A DNA stretch of 64,000 nucleotides from Cenococcum geophilum 1.58 (GCA_001692895.1 KV748178.1:3768536-3832535), one strand, 5' to 3'. Shown: positions 33,140 through 46,648, counted from the stretch's first letter. Notes: generated by a model from the sequence alone, not told the origin. Numbers and translations are program-made.

Positions 33140-34900
33140 ACGCGTTAAATAACATCTTAAATTGCCTACCTCTTAACAGCAAACCTACGAGATCCTATAA
33201 AACCAAAAATCCTACCTACCTTCAACGTACGATACCCCGTTAATTTTATACCTACTATAGCGTTAACCTACCCGAAGAAGTATAAGGAAGATATTAACCT
33301 AAAGATATAGAATAAAGCCATAATTAACCTTACAAACGCTAATGAATAAGACTTAAATGGATTTTTATTATACCGTATGGTATATTACAAGGATAGTAAA
33401 TATAATAATACCGCGCTATAGGAATATATAAAGGAGAACTTTGTTAAATAGATAAAGAAAACATAGGCCCTTGTGAATAAGGATATTATATAGAACTTTC
33501 GTAACTTCCTTTGGGAGAATAAAGTGTTTGTCCCTAAGGACGGGGGTACTATTAGAGATAACATTTAGGAGTAGGTTCTTGACGTAAAAAAAGAGCACAA
33601 ATGGACTGTATAAAAGATTAAGCACTAACTACGTACTATAAGGAAGCTTAACTTACAATAGAATCCAAGTAATACACTATAAGAGACGCGTTCTAATTCT
33701 ATTACTCCAGGCACGAGTTCTTCCGTTCTATATCTATTACCTCTACCTCTATCTTTAGTTCCCTAGAATCCACCAATTTAACCTATAACTTTAACCACTG
33801 CCTCTTAATACGAGTAAGCATAAGATCCCTTTGCTTCACGATTTACTAACCTTTAGACTCTACCGACTAGACCTACGTCCCTACTGCAGCCTATAATATA
33901 ACTCCTACCTCCTCTATCTTAATCTTAAATTGGAGGTAGTTTAAAATTGCTTATAGAGCTTACGAAGCTCTATTTAGATTAGGAGAAGAAGTTTAGTAGG
34001 GAATTATACGATGTTCTTAATTCGAAACTACATATCTTCTATAACTGTTGCTAGAAGGTAGGAATAGAGTCTAATTAATACCATAACGCCTATTCCGTTA
34101 TGCTTAAGGGCCAAGCTAGTACCTTCTATTATAATTATTTAGTAGGAAAAGGATACGATTTTAACCGCATAATATATAAGTTAAGATGCCACTTTAAAAC
34201 AGAAGAGAATAAGTAGTAGTATATATTAGAATGGAGAGAGACTACCTTTCTAAGGATTATTGCTATAAACCTAGGTGTCCCTTAGCTTGATTATCTTTAA
34301 AAGCTCTTTAATTAACTTTAGACGATTCAGCGTAGTTTATCCAAATTATATTAAGAGGACTTTAGCCTATATAATTAAGTTATTAGCGTATATTAAGGTG
34401 TAAAAGAATATAACCTTACTCTCTTTAATCCTATAAATACTTATAAAGGAGTATATACTCAATTAAGATCTTCTATTAGCACCGCTCTACGCTCTTAAGA
34501 AGTATAGCAATTTAACGCCTAACTTTAACCTACTTTAATTAACCCGCCTAACTAATATAATTATAACTAGACTAATCGAATATATAGTGGCCGGGGTAGG
34601 TAATACGGCAGAGGGTATAATTAATAACTATAAGGCAAAGGTGGAGGTCCTCGTAGAGGTTTATTTCGAAGTAATCGCTAAAAGAAGTGCTACGTTTATA
34701 AGAAACTAAATTGCTAGTTAACTAGGTATTCTCTTAATAAACGAAAGAAGGTATATAATAAGTTCCGCCAGAGTATAAGAAACGTCGGAAATTATAAGGT
34801 TACTACGGCCTACTTCTAAAGCTTCCTGGTTTAATATAAAGGCGTAGAAGATCTTAAGGGTAAGGTTAATAAGGCTAAACAGCTCCTTATAGATATAGAA
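33140..34900 (+). pseudogene. gag: gag of Copia-4
   Basis: The start is uncertain. At about 34,090-34,260 it reads MLKGQASTFYYNYLVGKGYD, then HFKTEENKQQYILEWRETT, the fungal copia gag core. An Arg/Gly-rich stretch near 34,590 precedes the zinc knuckle KKCYVYKKLNC followed by stop and ...INERR at about 34,680, where the family has 'CYVCxkxnCWS...H...ERR'. Cys, Trp and His positions are lost by G-to-A type changes. It belongs to the same broad gag type as Copia-1 but is clearly a different family. Confidence 0.75.
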
Positions 34901-37900
34901 ATTAAGGAGTACTTACCTAACTAATACTTCACTAAGTATAGTGAGGTAGATGGTATATAAACCGTTACTATTCTTAATAACTAATCTACGCTCTATTTTA
35001 CTACGAAGTTAGATATCTTTAATAAGCCAAGGGAGAGTTCCGTATTCTCCTTTAATAACAGATACTTAGCGAATGTCTTCTATAGTATTATGCCAGATAC
35101 TAGAGCCGCAGGAGTATCTATAGTAGGAGAACCTTAAGTTCGAGCCCTTTAGTAGCTTAATAGCTCTATTTAGATTAACTATTTAACGGTAGGCTAATAT
35201 ACGATTTGTTTTAGTAAGGGTACTATAATTTCTATTGGCACAATTAGGGTCTAAACCCCCTTAGGGTACATCACCTTTTACGTCGTTCCTACGAATACCC
35301 CGTTTCTATTTTACATTAGAGATATAGATAAATTAGGCGTTAAGCTTAATAACCTTAAGAATGTACTTATTTAGGGAGATAATTAGGTGCCTGTTATACG
35401 CAAGTAGGGTTACCCCTGGTTACTCCTTTATTAACTAGAAAAGAGTATTACTTAGAGCTATTTAACTAAGTTAGAGTTACGTTAACTACACCATTGTTTT
35501 AGCTACCTATCCGTTTACTAATTACTTAGGGTTCTTTAGCAGGTAGGCCATAAAGTTAAGGTTAAGGTAATTAAGCATCTTATAAAGTACTGCTATTAAT
35601 ACTAAATAAACTAGAAGTCCCCTAGCCGATTTAAGTTTACCCTTAAAAATAACTATAACTTTAACTTCTATATTATTATTAACGTTATATATCTTAGCGG
35701 TAAGCCAGTACTCTAAGTTATTAACGTCTTAACCTCCTTTTAAGCCGTACAATTCTTAAAGGATATGTTAGCTAGGAACGTATAGGATACCCTTTAATTA
35801 TACTAGATTGATATCTACCTAGGACCCCCTAATTAAATTATTTATAATATAGGAAAGAACTTCTTATCCGTAGAGTTTTAATAATAGATAAAGGCAATGG
35901 CAATTAAGGTTAAGGAAGTCCCTATTAAGGCACATAATAGTATTAAAAAAGTAGAATAATATTACGCGCCATTACGCCGCGTATATAAGATTATCTCTTT
36001 AGAACTAGAGGATACTAGTAAAGAACTTACCTTATAAATGGCTATTAAAGCTATTAACAATTCCGCTGGCCTAGATGGACTTATACCTATATTGCTAGTC
36101 TTTAGCGCCTACCCTTAAATAACTAATAATTCTCTACTATCTCCCTCCATTATATAACGAGTTAAGGCTATTTATAAGGTAATAAAGGAGGTATAATGTC
36201 TCTACGCTATACGCCAGGTTAATAACGTACTAGGAATAAGAAATGGCCTAAACACCTTAACTATGCTTAATCTGCCACTTCAGTCTAAGGTACGCGTATG
36301 GCGTAAAAAGGGAGGATAATTAGGCCCACATTAACTTATTATAATTAATAGTTAAACTTATACTATTTAGATACCTTACAGACCCACTTAATTCCGTTTA
36401 ACTATTATTAAGCCTTACTATAAAGATAATAGTTCTAAGCCTTTATAGGATACTATAAAAGATGCCCTAAAGGAGAGCTATAATTAATATGCTCTAGAAG
36501 GCAACCACAATCCTAATATAATTGTAGTAGATATGCCGTAACTATAACGCGGTAGAGGTCGCCTAAAGGGATCACAAAATCGCCAACATCTTATTAATTT
36601 CGAAGAGTAATTTATTGCCGCCATTAAGAATAAAGTCGAGCTATTAATGGCCTTTATAACAGCTAAGGAGAAGGCTAACTTTAAACTCGCAAAACAGCTC
36701 TAAAAGGAAGGTTGTATTATAACTCTAGGAGCTCCTTTCTAAGCATCTAATAAGTAGGAGATTGATGGTCTTATTATAAGAGGGGTCTTTAAATTTAAGA
36801 AGTATAACCTTACTAAGTTTAATGAAGTTTGCATCTTTAAGTTAAGAATAGTTAATAAGATTAAAGGCAAAGCTACTAACGCCCTATTTAAGAAATTAAG
36901 GCTTATTATCTAAGGCTATAATAATAATAGTAAGGAGGTAATTCTTACACAATCTCCCATAATTTAACGAGTTAGTTAGTAAGTTATTGTTATACTAGCT
37001 CCCTCCCTAATAAAGAATAGAATAGCAGTCTATCTATAAGATATTACTTAGGCCTACACCTAATTAGAGACGCACCTTTAGCGCTTAATATTAGCATACC
37101 TTCTAGAGTAAATTCGCTACTAATACTCCGAAGATACGATTATAGTTATGCTTAAGCCATTATATAAAATCGCAGAGGTAGGAACTTACTAATAGGCTAC
37201 CTATAGCAAGCACAATAAAGAGAAGCTTTTAATAACTACTTCTATATTTAATCTATACTTCCTTATTACAACTACGGGAACTCTATTCAGAATTATCGGC
37301 ATATAAACTAATAATATAATTATCTTAGGAGATAACCGATTTTTAGCTCTTAAAGAAGACGAGCTAGTAAAGGCAAATCTTATAGTAAAGCTAAAGGAAA
37401 AGCTTAATTTAACAACACTATTACTCTTTAATAGATGTGTCCTCTCCCTAAATAAGGATTCTATTGCTTTGTGCTAGAAGGGTTAAGGCAAAAAAATCAA
37501 TATTATTAACATTAATTCTCCAAAATATGGATACGTAGAGTAACGCGCTTATAGAGCTTATATCGCTTCTATCTATTAACCTAAGGCTTTATTTAATCTC
37601 TCTATTACTGCTTAATACTAGGAACTAACTAAGGATAACGTCCTTGCCCTAAATAAGCGTCTCTTTTAGTAAATAAACCATCTTAACTAGGGACTACTCT
37701 ACGTGCCTATTAATCTTCCTACCGCTAAGCTCTTTGTATTTATTAATGGATCATTTATAAATAATAAAGATTTTAGCTCCTAGTTAAAATATAAGATTAT
37801 TATTACGAATAAATCTACTAGAGAGAATAACTTCACAATCTACGGCAATCTTATCTATTAGAGCTTAACTAAGAGTAAGCGTATTACTTAAAGCGTTCTA

Positions 37901-38270
37901 GCGTTAGAGATATATAGAATAGTTGGCGGAGTTAATATAGCAATTATAATTAGAACTACCCTAAAGATAATTATAGATTGACTTAAACTTCCCGTTATCC
38001 CTATAATCGTATATACCGATTTATACTCCCTCTATAAGTGCTTAGTTAAGCTTAGTACTATAAAGGAGAAGCGCCTTATAATCGATATTATAGCACTTTA
38101 TTAATCCTATAAACAGTAAGAACTCTTTAAAATTTAATGGATTAATAGTTAAGATAACCCAGTAGATGTAATAATAAAGGTAAACCTAAATAAGGCTTTA
38201 GAAACATTTATTAATACAAATACTTTACGCGTATAAGTTAAAGGTTAAGTTAAAAGGGAGTAAGAGTATG
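34900..38270 (+). pseudogene. pol: pol of Copia-4 (protease, integrase, RT, RNase H)
   Basis: The integrase C-terminus near 36,030-36,110 has QMAIKAINNSAGLDGLIPIL and LVFSAYP, a signature of fungal copia pol. RT is at about 36,690-37,400: GAPF-ASNKQEIDGLI, RGVFKFKKYNLTKFN, LTQSPIIQRVSQQ, and the catalytic region T-N-N-IIILGD where the family has 'TDDtlILGD' (both Asp now Asn). RNase H at about 37,720-38,210 reads LFVFINGSFINNKD, SKRITQSVLALEIY, VYTDLYSLYKCLVKL and WINSQDNPVDVI. Stops throughout; inactive. Confidence 0.85.
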
Positions 38271-38296
38271 ACGCTCTATAGACCCTAATTTTAACT

Positions 38297-38343
38297 AGCT
38301 AATTAGGATTTTCTATACCCGGTATAGAAAATCGCTATTAGCT
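38297..38343. repeat. palindrome in Copia-4 3' region
   Basis: AGCTAATTAGGATTTTCTAT, then ACCCGGT, then ATAGAAAATCGCTATTAGCT: a near-perfect inverted repeat with ~20-bp arms. The same palindrome is in Gypsy-A (43,525 and 62,834) and at 19,309. Confidence 0.9.
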
Positions 38344-38555
38344 TGCTTATAGCTAGCGCCTTAGCGGCCCTAACGGCCCTAATACGATATCTACCCATAA
38401 CTCCTTAGTAAGAAAGCACTACGTGCTAAGAGGTAAATTTTAGGATAGCGAGACTTATATTATAATAGTAATAGTAAGTAAGGAGGATCCATATTTGTTA
38501 TAATAGTTAAGTAGTATTTGTATATAGAGGGCAACTATAAAAGAAGAGTTGCCAG

Positions 38556-38763
38556 TGTCGGGAATAAGGCAATTTGCCGTCACGTACGGCAAACTGCCGT
38601 CACGTGATAGCAAGTTGCCATCACGTGTCGCCGCGGCACTAGCGTGGCGAAGAGCCTTGGGCTCCTCGCCCTTCCTCATTCCAATTAATAAGCTTTATTA
38701 ACCAACATCACTGTAACCCTACTCAAGTAGTCGTTATTAGTGAGTCACCCTATGTGACTAACA
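38556..38763 (+). repeat. 3' LTR of Copia-4
   Basis: 208 bp. It contains three tandem ~20-bp units (GCCGTCACGT...GGCAA) at about 38,570-38,632. Ends TGACTAACA, then ATAAC. Confidence 0.9.
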
Positions 38764-38768
38764 ATAAC

Positions 38769-39600
38769 TAAGCTCCGTCTTAAACTTTTAATAAACTATA
38801 ATTAATACCCTACTAAAGCTAGTAAGATCAGCTATAGAATATATTATTTAAGTAAAGATACTATATAAACTATAGACCCATTCTTCTATAATAGCACCTT
38901 TATTAATTTTAAAATCTTTATCTCTCTATTAGAACGAATATATAATAATACTAGCCGTAAATATATAGCTATTACTAAACTTAAAACCCTATAATAATGG
39001 AACCGAGACTTTACTAGCTTCTTTTTGGAATTTTTAGGCCTTATTAGTAAACTAGATTAGAATAAAGCCGCTAGAGTTACTACTCTTCGTTAAGCTATTT
39101 TAGATAAAATTAGAGTATAGTTAGTAGGTAGAGAACTGCTAAAGGACTTACCTAAATTTGCTATAATATATTAACAAACCAATAAGAACCTTTAATATAA
39201 TAAACGGACTCGTTTCCTAAAGCTAACTATATCTTACGTTTAAAACTTTATAAACCTAGTATATACCCTAAAGCGCGATCCGTCTCTAAAACTAAAAGCC
39301 CTATATATAACCCTATAGACCTTAATACCACTTAATCCTCTATACCCTTAGGAACCAATAAATAAAGAATATAAGCTATAAATAAAGAATACTTTAGATA
39401 TAGTAAAAAGGGATATATTTAAAGAAATTACCAAACTTACCCTTTTAAAAAGGTCTAACGTAGTTCCTCTTAGTCCTTAAATTATACTTATTCTATAAAT
39501 TATACTTAGTTACTATAAAGTATCTTACCTTTAGTTAATTTAGAAAATAAATTATCCTAGGGCTAAGTTGCGCCTTAGAATAAAAAGTGGAAGAGTATAA
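38769..39600 (+). pseudogene. gag: gag of Gypsy-A copy 1, C-terminal part
   Basis: Continues LRLKLLINYN, ISYRIYYLSKDTI, TIDPFF, FTSFFLEFLGLISKLD and LVGRELLKDLPKFA (about 38,770-39,170), standard gag of this chromovirus group. The zinc knuckle near 39,390 reads YFRYSKKGYI-stop-RNY, against CFRCGKKGYI in copy 2, so copy 1 has lost both first Cys residues. Confidence 0.8.
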
Positions 39601-39639
39601 GTGTTTAGGCTTTTTTAGCGCTAATATATAATATAACTC

Positions 39640-42600
39640 CCTTAATATACTTAGCGAAATTTAAATGCTTAAAAAATAGAAAAAAGTATAAATCCTTATA
39701 GATAGTAAAGCTACTAGTATAGGCTTTATTAATATAAATTACGTAAAAACTTAACGCTTAAATTTAAAGAAACTTAATAAGCCTTAAGGCCTATAAGGCT
39801 TTAATAGTAAGCCTTTAATATATAGCGAACTAACGCACTATACTCTTATTAAAATATAGATAGGTAAATACCTTATATACGTTTCCCTATTTATAATACC
39901 CTTAAAGTATTATAAGGTAATACTTAGACACGGATAGCTAAAACAACATAACCCTTTAATTAGCTGGGTTAAAGAAATACTAAAATTCCGTATAACCTAC
40001 TGCCGAAGTTATTACTTAAAATACTACTTACCTTATAAATATATATATAATTATTTAAATTTAATATAATATAAATTGCCTTTACTATAAACCTTAAACT
40101 AATATAATAAAGTTATAACTACTAATTATGGTAAAGAATGCGAAGATAATATATTAAACCCCCTTAAAATTTATATAATATAAGCCGCACCCTTTTATTT
40201 ATTAGTAAGAAAATAAGACTATAAAATCTTTACTATAATACTAAAAGATATTAAAAAGGCGTTAGAACTAAAGTAATATATTAACCCCTAACCTCTTATA
40301 CCTAAAGAATATTACAATTTAATTAATATATTTAAGAAATAATTTATAAACCAACTACCCCTATATTAAGATAAGTATAATTTTAAAATAGAACTTAAAG
40401 CTAGTATAACGCTAAAGTTTGGCCCGTTATACGGTATATCGCAAAAAAGCCGCTTATAATATAATAATACCTTAAAGAGCACCTAGAGAAAGGATTTGTT
40501 TGCCTTAGTTAATTACTATTCGCCTTATCTATACTATTTATTAAGAAATCTAGAGGAGGCTTAAGGTTCTATATTAATTATTAAGCCCTAAATGCAATTA
40601 TAATTTAAAACTAATATTTAATTCCTTTGCTTTAAGAAACGCTTAACTATTTAGTAAAAGTATAATACTTTATAAAGCTTAACGTAGTTACTACCTTTAA
40701 TTAAATTCGTGTTTATAAAGGAAATAAGAAGTATATAGCCTTTTATATATAATAGGGACTTTTTAAATACTTAGTAATGCCGTTTAGTATAAAGAACGGT
40801 TTTAGTATATTTTAGTAATATATTAATAATATACTTTGCGAATTCCTTAATATATTTATTACCGCGTATATTAATAATATCTTAATCTATTTATCTTTAC
40901 TTTTTAAGCATTAGAAGTACGTCTAAATAGTTTTTAAACGCCTATAAGACGCGGGCTTATAATATAATATTAAGAAATGCAAGTTCTACGCGTCTAAAGT
41001 TATATACTTAAGCCTAATTATATTCTATAATGGAATTAAAATAGACCCTAAAAAATTGCTGTAATTATAAACTAGGAAAGTCTTAGTAGTATATAAAACA
41101 TCTAAAAAAATTTAGGATTTATAAATTTTTATTATTAATTTATTAATTACTTCTTAAAAATTATTTAGCTATTAGTAAACTTAACAAGGAAAAATATATA
41201 ATTTAAATAAATTACTAAATATAAATAAGCTTTTAATAACCTAAAATATCGTTTTATAACTGCCTTAATTCCTACCTACTTTAATATAGACCTTAAATAT
41301 ATTGTTAAAATAGACTTATCTAATTATATACTAGGAGGAGTATTATTATAATATAATAAGAACGGCAAGCTATACCTAGTAGCCTTTCTCTCCTAAAAAC
41401 TTACCTCTATTAAATTAAACTATAAGATATATAATAAGGAACTGCTTATAATTATTAGATACTTTAAATAATAGCATTTAAAACTTAAAGAATTATTATT
41501 TCTAATACGCGTATTAACGGACTATAAAAACCTATAGTACTTTATAACTATAAAGTAATTAATATAATACTAAATTCGTTAGGCCAAATACCTCTTATAA
41601 TTTAACTTTAAGATTATATACTAACCTAGTAAACTTAATTAGAAGCCTAACTTATTAATATAATAATTATAAAACTTATTTATAAACGCCTCTAACGAAC
41701 GGATTATAAATTAATTATAAATTTTACTGCCCCCTAAACGCTTTAAGAAACTATACCCTATATTTTTAGACGCAGAGCTTAATAGGGATAAATTGGAAAA
41801 TAATAAGTAGGATATAGAAATTAATAAATTAATAGAACACAAATATAAGAATAACCTTTAGATAGTAGATATAATAAAAGCAATTTAAATAGGGAAACGG
41901 CAATATAAGGATATTATACTCGCTAAATATAAAATCTATAATAATTGGTTATACTATTAATAGAAGAGAGTAGTCCTAAATTCTAAACCCTTACAATTTA
42001 AGATACTTAAATTTATATATAATTCCCTTATAGTAGGATATCCGGGCCATATAAAGACCTATAAGATTATCTAATAAGTATATTACTAGCCTATAATATA
42101 CAACTATATACGAAAATACATTTAAGTATATAGAATGTATATATATAGGAAGACCTCCTATATAAAGAAGTAAGGAGTACTTTAACCGTTGCCAATTCTA
42201 ATATAAAGATGGCAAGATATCTTAATTAACTTTATAGTTAACCTACCTAATAGTAATAGGTTTATAAATATTATAGTAGTTATTAACCGCCTTATAAAAA
42301 TGCGATATATAATTCCTATAGACTTAATTAATATAATATTAGTATCTAAATATTTTATTAAGTACGTCTTTAAGCTATATAGACTTCCTAATTTAATAAT
42401 ATCTAACTATAAAAGCTAGTTTGTTTTAGACTTCTAGTAAGCCCTATATAAATAATTAAGTATATAAATACGACTCTTAACTATATTTTATTTAGAGATA
42501 AATAGTTAAACTAAAATTATAAACGTAATTATAGAATAATACCTATAAATGTAATACTCCTACCTAAAAGACGACTAAGAAAAGTTGCTACCTTTAGCTA

Positions 42601-43390
42601 AGTTTACTATAAATAGTATAAGAAACGAATTAATAGGCGTAACGCCGTTCTACGCAACCTATAGATAAAACCCTTAACTTAGATTTAAACTATAACCTAA
42701 AATTAATATAATAGGACCTATAATTAAGAGGATTTAACTAATTAACGTATATAACTTTGCTAATTAAATAAAGCAGTTAACGGAACTATTATAAAGTAAA
42801 TTAGCGTACGCTTAAATAGTATAGGAATAGTATATAAATAAAGGACGAGCTTCTGCGTAGGACTTTAAGAAAGATAATATACGAAACCTAAAAACTTAAT
42901 AACCTTTAAAGAAACTAGACTAGAAGTTTACGGGCCTATACTAAATTAAGAAGGAACTAAGCCTATACGCTTATAAGCTTAAACTGCTAACTAAGATAAA
43001 AATATATCTAACGTTTTACGTAAACTTACTACAACCCTTAAAAGGTAAACCTATAACTCGTAAAGTGCTACTACTACCTCCTATAATTGTTAATAACGGT
43101 AATAGTTCTTACTTTATTAACTTAATTAATAATATATAATAGAAAATATAATCTAAATAATTTAAACTCCTTATTAAATAGGAAGGATATAAAATATAAA
43201 CTTAGGAAGCCTATAACTAGATTAAGACTAATACGTCTTTCCTAGTAAAAGAATTCCATAAAGACCATTCTTTACAGCCTACTTTAGCTAGATAGATATA
43301 ATATAAAGATAAATAATTATTACCTAATATAAAAATATAAAATATAATAGTAGGAAGCTTAAAATTAAAAAGAACTTAAAATATGTTATA
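39640..43390 (+). pseudogene. pol: pol of Gypsy-A copy 1
   Basis: Protease reads LIDSKATSIGFINI at about 39,700 (Asp kept). RT, 40,390-41,150: KGFVCLS, LFIKKSRGGLRF, FIKLNVVTTFN, and AYINNILIYLS where the family has 'YvDDiLiys'; both catalytic Asp are Asn. RNase H from about 41,280: IVKIDLSNYILGGVL, then LNYKIYNKELL. Integrase with YPGHIKTYKII near 42,040 and FIVNLPNSNRF near 42,240. A chromodomain-like tail lies at about 43,180-43,390. The alignment with copy 2 is continuous with mostly C/T and G/A differences. Confidence 0.85.
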
Positions 43391-43430
43391 ATGTTTATAA
43401 TATAATTATATAATACACAAGATATTAAGG

Positions 43431-43569
43431 AACTTTAACCAGCGGTTAAAGTTATTTAATTAGTTAGATCTGCCTTACTAAGACCTACTACAAAGATATT
43501 AGTTCTACTTACCGCCTTAACTAAGCTAATAGCGATTTTCTATCCCGGGGATGGAAAATCCTAATTAGC
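43431..43569 (+). repeat. double-palindrome module, Gypsy-A copy 1
   Basis: AACTTTAACC-AGC-GGTTAAAGTT (43,431-43,453) and a longer palindrome at 43,525-43,569 (GATTTTCTATCCC / GGGGATGGAAAATC, arms extending to GCTAAT / ATTAGC). Located between chromodomain and PPT. Confidence 0.9.
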
Positions 43570-43676
43570 CCATTTAACGATAAAATTGGTAAAACTCTAT
43601 ACTGCTACCCGACGTAACTATATAAACGCGATAAGTAATAAGTCTTAACTAAATTAAATTATTTGGACCTTCGGCT

Positions 43677-43687
43677 AAAAGGGGGGG
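43677..43687 (+). promoter_or_regulatory. polypurine tract, Gypsy-A copy 1
   Basis: AAAAGGGGGGG three bases before the 3' LTR; same in copy 2 at 62,988-62,998. Confidence 0.85.
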
Positions 43688-43690
43688 TAC

Positions 43691-44024
43691 TATAACGGGA
43701 CTAGCCTAGTTATAGTAGGAATATCTTAGTAAAATACTTAATAGATAAATTTTAACGCTTTAATCGAATTCTGCTAGCTTAATTGACTTCTGCTAAATTC
43801 TACTAAATTAATTAAATTCTACTAAAGTCCATTAAAGACTGCATGCGTATATACGCACGCATTAACTACTAAGCCTCTAACTATTTAATTATATAATTCT
43901 CTTATTATTCCTTTCTCTTCTTTACGCAATGTCTTATTCTTAGTAAGAGCTATATACCCTTAGATTTAGATAGAATTTATATTATTCCTTTAAATCTTCC
44001 CCGAAGTCTTTTCGCGCCCTTATA
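43691..44024 (+). repeat. 3' LTR of Gypsy-A copy 1
   Basis: 334 bp, TATAACGGGACTAG...CCCTTATA, partner of 31,945-32,278; followed by ATAGT. Confidence 0.9.
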
Positions 44025-44029
44025 ATAGT

Positions 44030-46209
44030 CTGCTATATTATAGAGCAGCTAGATATTAGTTCTATAGACATTACCTATAACTTTTACGCGGCTCTATATT
44101 AGATTAATAAACGTATTAGTATATTATAGCCTAGTAATTTATACTTTAAAGCCTATTATAAGTATAGTAATATAAACCTCCCTTTATTCTAGCCTCCACT
44201 AAAGTATCTACGCAATTTTTTTAAGTCCTATAGTACTTCTACTAAGTAGTTTAGGGAGTGGCTCCGCGCATATAGTATAGTATTGGCTTTTATATCCGTA
44301 AACTATACCGTTACTAGCCGTAGTATAGCCTACAGCGGCCTAAATTGCTTCTAAATATATAGTAAGTTTTACCACCTAGAGGGCCCACTAGAGCCTCCTA
44401 CTAATGTTACTCTATAATATGCGTAGCTATACTTTTATAACCCTAATTATACTATAAATATCTAGCTATAGGCCTATCTTAATACCTAGCTAAATATAAC
44501 TATTCTATAGTGCCTTACTGCTATACTATCTAAGATACGGAACCCTTTATTGCCCTATATTAAACTATAAGGGAACGGCTTTAGGCCTAGCCCGTAATAA
44601 CTATATATAGATTATCTTAAACCTATAAATATAGCTTGTTTTAGAGGCTAGTGCTAATTAGTGCTGTAAAAACCTCCTAATAAGCAATAAGGTGACTATT
44701 ATTATACTAAATAAGTACGGTTATGCTAGCTTCTGTAATATTATACTTGTAAAGCGGTATACGCCTAATAAACGGCCGCGATATTACTATATTAACTTAA
44801 CGCATACCGTATATATGCCGCTCCACTACGTACTATTCTTCCCCTATAGTAATACTGGCTAGCACTAGGGTCTCTAGCTACGCGACTCCAATTAAGCCTA
44901 CTAGTAAGACCGTTTAATATAGCGAATGTACTTTTAGTTCTCTTTATACATCCGTATTTACTTTAAGTTAGTCCCTTTTACTTACTGCCGGCTATTTTAG
45001 TAGTATATTATAAATATATAGGCGCTATATAATTAGAATAAGCTTAACTAAATCCGCTTTTACTAAACTAGCCTCTATACGGAGCTATATAACAACGTTA
45101 TAAATGCTTTTACCCGCGCTAATCTAGACCCTAAATTATTAGGCTACTATATAATCCTTTTATTTAGTTTCCTTAGCGGAGCTTACTTTATTAGATAGTG
45201 CTATTAGGATTTAATGGCTATTATTTATAAATACGGCCGTTTAAGCCTATTTATTACGCTTACTACTAATCCTAAGTAGGACGAGATTACCTACGAGCTA
45301 CTACCTAGGTAGACCGCTATAGATAGGCCTGATCTAGTTACGCGCGTCTTCTATATAAAAGTTACTTACTTTTTACACAACCTAAAATAGAAGTAGATCT
45401 TTAGCCGGTACCGCGGCTCCGTTTAAACTATTAAGTACTAGAAATAGGGCCTACCCTATTTATACCTACTGCTCTTCCTATATCTATATAATCGCAATAA
45501 GCTACTAGACCTACCTATTATTAACTATTTTATATCCGCTAAGCTTTTATAGCTAGAGAATAATCCTACTAGTTGTCTTACTAAGATTGTAAAGTTAATA
45601 ATAGTTTACGGCCCTTACGGCTTCTAAAATCTGTAAGCCCCTTATATAGTTATACTAGGGCTAAGCCTTTTACTAACCTATTTAAAGTGGTACCCTAAGC
45701 CTTTTAACCCTACTACTATTATACATAAGGACGGCTATCTAGAATACTACTATTATAATAATCTGCGGTTATAGTCTGTTTACTTACTAGGGCCTATTAA
45801 AGCTATATTTAAAATAGATAACCGCTAAATTATTCTATACTAATTATATCTAACCGCAAAGTATTATACGTATATAAATGTCAAAGTCTACGCCTTTATG
45901 CGGTCTATTAAGTATATCTATAAGTATATATATATATAAAGTGAATAACTATACTACTTTATGGCTTATAGATGGCGATAAGGTAAGCTAGTATTTATAG
46001 GGCCGTTATATTAGACCCTCTAAGGCTATTTAATGGCTATTTAAGTTTCCTATTTATAAGGAGTTCCCCCCTATAATCTAGCTTGCGGTATACCTTCTAG
46101 GCGAGTAACCTATATGCTTTTAGCCGAGCTAGTCTATATAGGAGATCTAGCAGCGCCTTAAGCTCTCCTACTTTATATTAATAGCCTTTTTTTTAAGTAT
46201 AACGCAGCA
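44030..46209 (+). pseudogene. Helitron Rep (HUH) domain
   Basis: Reads LNCF-IYSKFYHLEGPLEPP near 44,340, QYAQLYFYNPNYTINI near 44,410, MPLHYVLFFPY at about 44,815, GRLSLFITLTTNPKQDEITY near 45,235 and YLYLLLFL near 45,460. The last is the HUH nuclease motif ('hLHLLLFL'); both catalytic His are now Tyr. Further on, FIGPLY and PPYNLACGIPS match the Rep/linker part. The coding breaks off at 46,209 in 'QH', and 'PDES' resumes at 48,604. The protein would nick and transfer one strand in rolling-circle transposition. Confidence 0.85.
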
Positions 46210-46416
46210 TCAGGATTTTTTTTTGTGGCAGGTTGTTGCGGTTTACCGCAAATTGCCGCAAACTGTACAATCGCGGCGGTCGTATATGGTCGTTAGCGAT
46301 TTGTACAAACCGCGCATTTCGTAATAAGTTTGCAGCGTCTACTAGCAAATTGTAGCAAAATGCTTAACTACCAAACCAATGCTAGCATTTTGCTACCCTA
46401 TAATTATATAGCGCGC

Positions 46417-46531
46417 AAACTGTATAAACTGTACGAACTATACAAACTGTACGAACTGTATAAACTGTACGAACTGTATAAACTGTACAAACTGTACAAA
46501 CTGTACAAACTGTACAAACTGTACAAATTGT
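46417..46531 (+). repeat. 9-bp tandem repeat
   Basis: About 13 units of AACTGTACA/AACTGTACG/AACTGTATA. It is open in one frame as repeated Leu-Tyr-Lys/Glu, a repeat artefact. Confidence 0.9.
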
Positions 46532-46648
46532 AACTATATAAATTATTATTATATTATATAGTAACTAAATTATCACATATTTCCATAGATTGCTATAATA
46601 TACTTTTAAATATATTTATATTATAACTATATAAAATATAAAGCTATC

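Larger units (their letters stand above)
32695..38763 (+). mobile_element. Copia-4: complete fungal Ty1/copia element
   Basis: LTRs 32,695-32,861 and 38,556-38,763 with target duplication ATAAC (32,690-32,694 and 38,764-38,768). The uninterrupted site can be seen in Gypsy-A copy 2 at about 50,325-50,340, where ...CCCTTTATAACTAAGCTC runs through without the insert. The internal part holds gag then pol in copia order (integrase before RT). Confidence 0.95.
31945..44024 (+). mobile_element. Gypsy-A copy 1: complete chromovirus with Copia-4 inside
   Basis: 334-bp LTRs (31,945-32,278 and 43,691-44,024) with target duplication ATAGT (31,940-31,944 and 44,025-44,029). Net length without Copia-4 is about 6.0 kb, the same as copy 2. 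Order: gag, protease, RT, RNase H, integrase, chromodomain, palindrome module, PPT. It is inserted in the Helitron. Confidence 0.95.

Noticed and set aside
33416-33625. 69-codon minus-strand open frame in Copia-4
   Set aside because: Lies in the 5' internal region antisense to the gag side; no family resemblance.
38455-38679. 74-codon minus-strand open frame over the 3' LTR of Copia-4
   Set aside because: Crosses the LTR border and its tandem units; not a gene.
46330-46533. Open frame encoding Leu-Tyr-Lys/Glu repeats
   Set aside because: It follows from a 9-bp tandem repeat; no independent coding evidence.
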